NCBI GenBank assembly: GCA_026770585.1
Contig: MU646341.1
Coordinates: forward strand, 854,185 to 865,041
DNA: 10,857 nucleotides
From: Baffinella frigidus
Lineage: Eukaryota > Cryptophyceae > Cryptomonadales > Baffinellaceae
Direction of reading: 5' to 3'
Below the pieces are notes generated by a model, which made no database searches, was not told the DNA's origin, and saw only the letters and a program-made list of their open reading frames with translations. Within the stretch, counting starts at the first letter, position 1; every line of letters starts with the position of its first letter. Made by a program: the position numbers and the translations under genes. Positions 5,665-10,857 of this stretch are shown here, piece by piece.

Positions 5665-7190
5665 TGCGGGATTTGCGTGCTTTCACACTTGCGCACACAA
5701 ATTGTACATTTAGACCTTCATTATTGTCACATCCCTACGACGTGGCATCCTGGCCATGTCCCTGATACCTTGGATAATATCCTGTTTGTGTGGGGAATCG
5801 TTCATGGAGGTCATCTTGAAGCCCTAAGGGTTTAGGGTACTCCCCGACCACTCCCCGACGAACCCTAAGGCTTTAGGACACTTCCCGACCATGCTTAAAA
5901 AATAGTCCAAATTCCTAAGTTGACGAACACGGGCTACTCTGGTATTCCGAGTGCCAGTGGCAAATCAACGCTGCCATTTGCAAGGCCACCGTGTGCCACG
6001 CGGTTCCACAACTTTACAGCATCAAAATCGCTCGAATACCGTCCCGACCGAGGCTCTTACCGTCCGGAGCAAGAATAGGGTGTGTTGTGATAGGACCAAG
6101 TGCTCAACATAAAACCCCGTCACCCACAGGCCGCCCCCGATCTCCCAACTGCTTGCAAACTCGTTCCTTATCACCTTATTAAACTGATCCAAGAGGAAAA
6201 GCTCCTTAAGATCACTTTCCTTGTGAGTTGCCTACCCTACGTGGTCCCGAGATACGTCACTGGGAGGAAATTCAGTGATTTCCCGTTTCCAGTCGGAAAA
6301 CGCCGCCCCGGTACAAGGCACTCGGCACAGAGTTCACACACATGAATCCACAGAGGCTAAAGCAAGAGGAATCAGGACTGCAGCCCCCCGAGCCGCTGAT
6401 CTCAACAAATTCTCAAATCAGGGCCCACCGTCGAAAAGACACCTGCTCTGTGGAGGAATCCGTGGGTTAACCACCCTGGCAAAATGTCAAGACACCATAG
6501 GCACGACCAGTTTAATCCACACGCTTGGATACCCTGCACTGGGGCGGGGACGGTCATCAAAGGGTATGAAACAGAACGCCGAGAAGGGTGCCCCACAAAC
6601 CCAAATTCGCTGGGAGTGAGCATCAGGGGCCAAGGCCGCGCCATAACCCCGTTCCAAGGACGGAAGGCCCTGGACATGTACACTTGACATCGGTTCCGCT
6701 CTGGTCAAGAATATCCGGGGCCCCCCCCTTCCTCCCAGGTTCCATCCTCCTCTCCGCCCAATGATGCAGGACAGTAAAGATCGCCTCAAAACTTTACGTA
6801 ATTGGATCCATTATCGTTTTGATTTGGGATTTCCTGCTGACATAACCTGAGGAATCCACAGAGACCCTTTTCAGGGGGATTCGCCCCCATAGAAAAAATA
6901 CCCCTTGCTTGGTCTCACACTCCCACAGGGGTCGGCACGTACTCACAGAAAGGCACTGATCGCGGTCCGGGATTGCCCCATCTCTACTGTCCGGCTACAT
7001 CGACCGCGGTGAGAGTGCCAACGTCCCGGGAGAGGGGTTGACTGCTGCGAATCGTGGCGTTGCCCCAAACAAAGGTCCCCAGAGCCGGGGAGCTTTACCC
7101 AGGTCCTTCTCAGGGTTTTTTCGCCATCTCCACGGTCTCCGCTTGCTGATGACATGGGCTATGGCAGGCCACGTGAGACAGCCAACCATC
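5665..7190. other. Unassigned intergenic region
   Basis: About 1.5 kb without a gene or repeat I can name. Small repeats of CTCCCCGACCA occur at 5840-5892 around two CCCTAAGG pieces. Plus-strand frames at 5991-6182 and 6100-6345 are open, and the second has a stretch (LPTACKLVPYHLIKLIQEEK, around residues 15-34) with a faint retroelement-like look, but I cannot support it. The last 200 bases lead into the zinc-ribbon start codon and should hold its promoter. No TATA box or other signal is convincing. Confidence 0.3.
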
Positions 7191-7220
7191 ATGTCGTTCT
7201 GTCCCGCGTGCGGCGCCCCG
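7191..7220 (+). CDS. Scramblase-like gene exon 1: first zinc knuckle
   Basis: Ten codons, MSFCPACGAP, ending at CCCCG|GTGAGC (good donor), phase 0. The 137-nt intron 7221-7357 ends ATGTGTGCAG. Reading through without splicing separates the two CxxC pairs and gives a Gln/Pro-rich sequence, so splicing is much more likely. Confidence 0.62.
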
Positions 7221-9893
7221 GTGAGCCCCAGAACCAGGGAGCAAACACCCTCCAGCAGGAGGTGAAAGCGCCACCGTCAACACCCTTTCATGCGCGAACC
7301 GGTCAACCAACCCCCCAGGGGGCTACTGATCCGCTGCGAATCCTTCAATGTGTGCAGGACGGCGGCGCGGCCTTCTGCCCCAGCTGCGGCACCCCGACGG
7401 GTGGTGCCCCCGCGGCGTCCATTGCGGAATCCGTGGCAACGTATGGTCAGGACGTGGGGGATGGGGGTGGAGGAGGAGGTGGGTACCTCGGGATGCTCGG
7501 GCACTCCAACAAATTCACGATCCAGCAGGCACGCCTGCTGGCCCCCCACCCCATTCTGCAGGCTGATAACCCCCCGGGTATCCAGAATCCAGTACAGGGA
7601 ACCATTCAGCAGTGGTGTCCAGTACAGGGCACCCCCCCCCCCGACTTGCATGTGTGCCATGGTGACTCGTCGGATGGCATGTTTGATTGCAGCTCTCCAC
7701 GTGTCTGAACGCGACGTCTGACCACGAACCCTCCGAGGTGGCTCAAATAGTGCCCTGGAACAGAAATCCCAAAAGTTGATGTTGCACCAAGATTGCGACT
7801 AGTGTGCATGGTCTGAGCAGCTCACCTACCCCCCCCCAGCTACTTCAGTTCAGACCTGCTCAGACCATGCCACTGAAGTGGCTGGCGGTGTGTGGTGTGT
7901 GGTGTGAGCAGAGGGTGTCGATGCTGGAGGCGGTCACGAGCGGGTGCAACCCTACACCCTTAACTCTATACCCTACACCCTGTACCCTACACCCTACACC
8001 CTACACCCTACACCCTACACCCTACACCCTACACCCTACTCCCTACACCCCAAACCAGGTGCATCGAGGAGCCCAACACCTACGACATCATCGACACCAC
8101 GCACAACAAGAAGATTATGGTAACCCAAAAGAGGGGTTGAACTACTGCAAATTGGAAGCCCACCCTCTCTTTTGAAACGAATTCGGACTTAAAAGGACCT
8201 TAACAAGGCTTTTGGTACTAAAAAAAAATAGGAGCATTCGAAGGTGGCTAAAATCACAACTTGAGGGGACGGGGGTTGGACCCATCGTCGGCGGCCCCTA
8301 CGACTTAATCTCCATAGAAGTATTAATTAATTGCTTTTGAGCAACGAAAATTACTACACGATTTGCTCATAAAAGTGATAGTAAAGCATTTGTGTAGTAA
8401 ATTTCGTTGCGCCAAAAGCAATTAATTAATACTTCTATGGAGATTAGACTGCAAGATCATGATAACCCACAAGAGGTGTTTGGTCAAACCCTGAAGCCTG
8501 ACCACTAAACTCTGAACCCTACACCCTAAACCCTAAACCCTATCCTTCTAAAACCAGAACCCTCACCCCTATACCTTCAACTGGAAACCCTGAACCCTAA
8601 ACCCTAAACCCTAAACCCTACGCCCTGAACCCTCAACCCTAAACCATACACCCTAAACCCTAAACCCCACGCCCTAAACCCGAAACCCTAAACCCTAAAC
8701 CCTGCACCCTAAACCCTAAACCCTATCCCTAAACACTAAACCCTTCGCTCAGAGGAGTCCAAAACCTGTCTTCCCCGTAGGAGCCCTCTGTGTAGTAAAC
8801 TTCGTTGTCCATTTTCATTAAATTAAATGATGTTCCCGGATAAGATCTGTCCGGGGCGCGCCCTCTCTCCGGGCCAACCGAGCTTCTCACTTCTTGCTTC
8901 TTCGTGGAAACCTCCAGGCCCAAGCGACAGCTATGAGATGCCCGCGTCTCTGCGCGCAGCGGCGGCGGCCCGCCAGCCCCGCTGGTCAGCTGGGGCCCTG
9001 AAACCCGGACGCGGGGGCTTCGTTCTCGCGCTGTCGCTATCGCATGGACTTTAGACAGAACACGGATCCAATTCCAGGTCAAATCTGTCAACTTTTGAGG
9101 TTGGGACCCCTCTGATTAACAGGTTGGGAACCCTCTGATTAACCCTAAACCCTAAACCCTAAATATTAAACATTAAACCCTAAACCCTAAACCCTAAACC
9201 CTAAACCCTAAACCCTACACCATGCACCATGCACCATAAACCCTAAACCCTAAACTATATACCATACACCATACCCATACATCATACACCATACACCATA
9301 CACCATACACCATACACCCTAAACCATACACCATAAACCATGAACCCTGAACCCCGAACCCTGGAACCTGAACCCGATACCCGATACCCGATACCTGATA
9401 CCCTTAACCCTAAACCCTAAACCCTAAACCCCGACGACCCCAAAACAATAGGATGACCGTGGTAACCTCTCAGCCCGAAAACCTGAACCCTATCCATCTC
9501 AAATCAGAACCCCAGACCCCAAACCCCAAACTCCACCACCCTAATCGTAAAATTCGAACTAAAGGCTACACGCAGCCCCTGAACACTGAACACTGAACCC
9601 TGGACCCTGAACCCTGAACCCTGAACCCTAAACCCCAAACCCTAAGCCCTAGACCCTGAACCCTACATTAGGTTGTTGAGGAGAAGAGCGACGCCATGGC
9701 TCGCTGCTGCTGCGGGTCTGTCTGTCTCTCTCTCTTCTCTCTCTCTGTCTCTGTCTCTCTCTCTCTCTGTCTCTGTCTCTCTCTCTCTCTCTCTCGCTCT
9801 GTCTTCTCTCTCTCTCTCTCCCCCCCCCCCCCCCTCTCTCTCTCTGCTCTCTCTCTCGCGCGCGCGCTCTCTCTCTCTCTCCCTACGCTCTGT

Positions 9894-9924
<31 letters not shown>

Positions 9925-9958
9925 CTGCTCTCTCTCTCTCTCTCTCCCTACGCTCTGT

Positions 9959-9990
<32 letters not shown>

Positions 9991-10857
9991 GTTCTGCTCT
10001 CTCTCTCTTTCTGCTCTCTCTCTCTCTCTCTGCTCTCTCTCCCTCTCTGCTCTCTCTCTCCCTCTCCCTCTCCCTCTCCCTCTCCCTCTCCCTCTCTGCT
10101 GCGGGCCTATCCCCAGCGCCTGTCTCTGCCTCATTCAATCTGGGGTCCTCAATACATCCATGCAGATGCTCTTCGTACTGGCGCGTGCGTTCTGATCTGA
10201 ATTGGATGCGGAACCGAGATTGACAGGGCAGAGCTAGGGAGCCGCAGCGTACTATGGATTCCTATGGATTCCTATGGATTCCTATGGATTCCTATGGATT
10301 CCTATGGATTGATTACTATGGATTACTATGGATAACTATGGATTACTATGGATTACCTGGCCCTCGCATCCAGTGCGCTGCTACACACGCTCTGGAGACA
10401 CATGCGTTGCCCCCCGCTTGATTACACTCACGTGTAAGCCGTGAATGGTTTGTGCGAACACATCCACCCTGGAGGGAACATTAGGGCATTTTGTTCATTC
10501 TTAAGTCAACCCCCCTTGAGATGCACTCCGATCGGAGTGCACCGTGATGAATGGATCTGGTACAAAAAGGTCTAATACGTATTTTAGTGGTACAAATCCT
10601 GTCAACTTTTGCGATAAAGGGTTATTCGGCATTGGCCGCAAGAACCCTCCAGGGTGGCTACAGGCCGACGCGGATGAAGGGGTGTCCTAGCTCTGCCTCA
10701 CTCAGGTTGACTGCTCATTCCCCCCCCATAAGTCCCTAGGGAATTGACTTCCGGTCTCGCCAAACTGCACTCCGAGCCACAAGATTTCAGCTAAGTCAAC
10801 CAGCTCACCTAAGTCAACTTTCCCCTGTTTTCGTTTAGATGGACCTGGCCACCATGG
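7191..10857 (+). CDS. Zinc-ribbon / phospholipid-scramblase-like protein, partial, 3' end beyond the window
   Basis: Scramblase-family proteins are membrane-associated beta-barrel (tubby-like) proteins linked to lipid scrambling or lipid binding. Proposed exons: 7191-7220, 7358 to about 7453, about 7909-7943, 8059-8119, 9672-9715, perhaps 10839 onward. The N-terminus reads MSFCPACGAP|DGGAAFCPSCGTPT, a double CxxC zinc ribbon. Exons 3 to 5 join as VSMLEAVTSG-CIEEPNTYDIID-TTHNKKIM-VVEEKSDAMARCCCG. This lines up with the LLEVLTG, NNKYEI, GQxVYFAxEE and CCxRxCCG blocks at the start of scramblase domains as I remember them. Phases fit at all junctions except the uncertain exon 2/3 join. Between exons 2 and 3 there may be a further exon (7693-7737). 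The rest of the barrel is not visible. It starts divergently from the ligase, 2.8 kb away. Confidence 0.52.
7358..7453 (+). CDS. Scramblase-like gene exon 2: second zinc knuckle
   Basis: Entered at GTGTGCAG|G, it encodes DGGAAFCPSCGTPTGGAP, then an Ala/Ser stretch SIAESVATYGQD. With exon 1 the spacing is C-x2-C-x9-C-x2-C, typical of zinc ribbons. The end is uncertain: GAC|GTGGGG (7454) and a GA donor CAG|GACGTG (7451) keep phase 0 for exon 3; GGAG|GTGGGT (7479) is a better donor but gives phase 1. Confidence 0.6.
7693..7737 (+). CDS. Possible extra small exon of the scramblase-like gene
   Basis: TTTGATTGCAG precedes and CCGAG|GTGGCT follows a 15-codon frame (LSTCLNATSDHEPSE) that is phase 0 at both ends, so it could be inserted without breaking the model. 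I see no family similarity. The splice signals alone support it. Confidence 0.22.
7807..7869. repeat. Inverted repeat, 15-bp perfect arms
   Basis: GCATGGTCTGAGCAG (7806-7820) and CTGCTCAGACCATGC (7856-7870) flank a 35-base spacer with a C-run. It lies in the intron just before exon 3 of the scramblase-like gene. It could be a hairpin in the transcript or a small MITE remnant. Confidence 0.7.
7909..7943 (+). CDS. Scramblase-like gene exon 3: start of the barrel domain
   Basis: Encodes QRVSMLEAVTSG. The acceptor is either TGTGTGAG (7908) or GAGCAG (7911), both phase 0. The donor is GCGG|GTGCAA (phase 2). The block corresponds to the Q-x-x-LLEVLTG segment of scramblases. The GTGTGTGG run before it (7888-7906) is a weak pyrimidine context, which is why confidence is moderate. 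Confidence 0.45.
7950..8056. repeat. CCCTACA tandem array
   Basis: About twelve copies of CCCTACA with few variants, filling the 115-nt intron between exons 3 and 4 almost completely and ending about ten bases before the acceptor AACCAG|G. It is a one-base variant of CCCTAAA. Confidence 0.92.
8059..8119 (+). CDS. Scramblase-like gene exon 4
   Basis: Entered at AACCAG|G, it completes a Gly codon and encodes CIEEPNTYDIIDTTHNKKIM. It ends at ATTATG|GTAACC, phase 0. The NTYDIID...NKKIM pattern matches the two first strands of the scramblase/LURP-one fold (N-x-Y-x-I-x-D-x-x-G-x-x-[IV]). The donor edge has a degenerate copy at 8451-8485, where GT has become AT. Confidence 0.55.
8306..8446. mobile_element. 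MITE-like hairpin element B
   Basis: Arms begin TAATCTCCATAGAAGTATTA and end with its complement (8306-8345, 8404-8446). The ends read ACT-TA-ATCTCC and GGAGAT-TA-GACT, fitting a TA target duplication. No ORF. Its inner 58 bases match those of element A at about 45 positions although the outer arms are unrelated. It is intronic in the scramblase-like gene. Confidence 0.82.
8451..8485 (+). repeat. Degenerate copy of exon 4 donor edge
   Basis: TGCAAGATCATG|ATAACCCACAAGAGG resembles AAGAAGATTATG|GTAACCCAAAAGAGG at 8108-8134. It lies 340 bases downstream in the same intron, just after element B. The splice GT is mutated to AT. Confidence 0.6.
8505..8742. repeat. CCCTAAA array, degenerate
   Basis: Many exact CCCTAAA units mixed with CCCTGAA, CCCTACA and CCCTATC variants. 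It is interstitial, C-rich on the sense strand of the gene it sits in, and followed by unique sequence, so it is not a chromosome end. Confidence 0.92.
8787..8843. mobile_element. Half copy of the hairpin family (element C)
   Basis: 8791-8843 aligns without gaps to the right arm of element A (2548-2600), both 53 bases. GTAGT and the ending CCCGGATAAG agree, with the middle diverged. TTCGTTG also matches element B. The left arm is missing, so this is a truncated relic. Confidence 0.6.
8844..9110. other. GC-rich island in intron 4, unassigned
   Basis: Unique GC-rich sequence between two telomere-like arrays. Possible splice signals exist (CTGCGCGCAG at about 8960, TTCCAG|GTCAAA at about 9078), but I could not fit any frame to the scramblase domain. 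A short tandem, GGTTGGGACCCCTCTGATTAA/GGTTGGGAACCCTCTGATTAA, is at 9099-9144. Confidence 0.35.
9130..9670. repeat. CCCTAAA / ACCATAC / CCCTGAA arrays up to the exon 5 acceptor
   Basis: Perfect CCCTAAA runs (9140-9160, 9176-9220), then ACCATAC (9255-9320), GATACCC (9376-9403), CCCTAAA again, and CCCTGAA (9596-9630). The array continues to CCCTACATTAG, which is itself the 3' splice site of exon 5. A short non-repeat stretch is at 9430-9490. Confidence 0.9.
9672..9715 (+). CDS. Scramblase-like gene exon 5: Cys cluster
   Basis: Entered at CTACATTAG|G in phase 0, it encodes VVEEKSDAMARCCCG. With exon 4 it reads KKIM-VVEEKSDAMARCCCG, comparable to the VYFAAEE...CCxRxCCG block of scramblases. The likely donor is TGCGG|GTCTGT (phase 2), the same hexamer as ligase intron 1. 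Beyond it the frame enters the CT repeat. Confidence 0.5.
9717..10097. repeat. CT microsatellite, about 380 bp
   Basis: Nearly pure pyrimidine on the plus strand: (CT)n with TCTG, CCCCCC (9822-9834), CGCGCGCG (9858-9866) and CCCTCT interruptions. CTGCTGCGGG occurs on both sides (9707-9716 and about 10097-10106). Long ORFs on both strands here are artefacts. It is C/T-rich in the sense strand of the gene. Confidence 0.95.
10098..10250 (+). other. Intron sequence after the CT array
   Basis: CCTATCCCCAG at about 10107-10117 looks like a 3' splice site with a perfect pyrimidine tract, and the frame after it (phase 2) stays open for about 25 codons. The protein shows no similarity I recognise, so I do not call an exon. 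Confidence 0.25.
10251..10357. repeat. 10-bp tandem repeat CCTATGGATT
   Basis: Six units (10251-10310), the last five exact, then a shift to GATTACTATG units to 10357. Intronic in the scramblase-like gene. Confidence 0.93.
10500..10541. repeat. CTTAAGTCAA palindrome, second family member
   Basis: It begins CTTAAGTCAACCCCCCTTG and contains the perfect 20-bp palindrome TGCACTCCGATCGGAGTGCA (10522-10541). The arrangement matches 5131-5193, but the right outer arm is missing. More CTAAGTCAAC and TGCACTCCG pieces are at 10762-10818, suggesting older copies. Confidence 0.7.
10839..10857 (+). CDS. Possible next exon, cut by the window edge
   Basis: A strong 3' splice site (TTTCCCCTGTTTTCGTTTAG) is followed by ATGGACCTGGCCACCATGG. 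In phase 0 this reads MDLATM, which could be the F-x-M-x-[IL]-x-D strand of a scramblase barrel, but exon 5 is thought to end in phase 2. GCCACCATGG also resembles a Kozak start. Too short to decide. Confidence 0.25.

Noticed and set aside
6100-6345. Retroelement polyprotein fragment
   Set aside because: One short stretch looks faintly like a retroelement-associated helix, but there are no protease, RT or integrase motifs and no LTRs in the region.
8749-8773. Alternative scramblase exon (EESKTCLP) before element C
   Set aside because: Resembles the AEE...C block, but the phase does not fit exon 4, while the exon at 9672 fits in phase and in the CCCG motif.
8729-9091. 120-codon minus-strand ORF
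   Set aside because: It runs through hairpin relic C and array edge; no recognisable protein, and it is opposite the scramblase-like gene.
8505-9470. True telomere / chromosome end
   Set aside because: Arrays are degenerate, interrupted, and followed by unique sequence and exons on both sides; they are interstitial.
9668-10223. Long ORFs on both strands across the CT array (up to 175 codons of Ser/Leu or Arg/Glu)
   Set aside because: They are translations of a dinucleotide repeat, which stays open in any frame; no coding signal.

Overview
The window looks like nuclear DNA of a repeat-rich microbial eukaryote, most likely an alga or alga-derived protist. It has GC-rich exons cut by GT-AG type introns. 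It also has many interstitial, degenerate TTTAGGG/CCCTAAA (plant/alga-type telomere) arrays, long CT/GA microsatellites and MITE-like hairpins. There are no bacterial operons, Shine-Dalgarno signals or long bacterial ORFs. Most acceptors read AG|G, and one intron of the best gene model needs a GA donor. From memory, both traits are reported in dinoflagellates, so I lean that way without certainty; a prasinophyte or another alga is possible.

Left gene (about 204-4419, minus strand): the 5' half of a UBE3C/UPL6/UPL7-type HECT E3 ubiquitin ligase. Seven exons were rebuilt by eye: 4419-4396, 4302-4177, 4076-4022, 3908-3496, 3245-3180, 1658-1575 and 275-204. Reading frames join at every junction. 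The order of motifs (MFF start, LGGKSRK, basic helix, IQ motif, LRRFQFF helix, HEAT-like helices) matches my memory of the family. The HECT domain would lie beyond the left edge.

Intergenic space (4420-7190): about 2.8 kb with no gene I can support. It holds nested inverted repeats at 4637-5125, 5131-5193 and 5268-5433, a short Cys-rich ORF at 5560-5664, and otherwise unassigned sequence. The two genes are divergent.

Right gene (7191 to beyond 10857, plus strand): an N-terminal double zinc ribbon (split by an intron) followed by exons that resemble the start of a phospholipid scramblase domain. Exons are 7191-7220, 7358 to about 7453, about 7909-7943, 8059-8119, 9672-9715, and perhaps one from 10839 on. 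Its introns are filled with CCCTAAA/CCCTACA arrays, hairpin elements, a CT microsatellite and a 10-bp tandem repeat.

The most unusual features are in the introns. (1) Telomere-like arrays lie almost only in introns, are mostly C-rich on the sense strand of whichever gene they are in, and repeatedly run right up to the 3' splice site. (2) The introns carry partial copies of the adjacent exon edge, splice site included, for exons 5, 6 and 7 of the ligase and exon 4 of the scramblase-like gene. (3) Several hairpin elements are present; one has a visible empty site and TA duplication, and two share a core but have unrelated arms.
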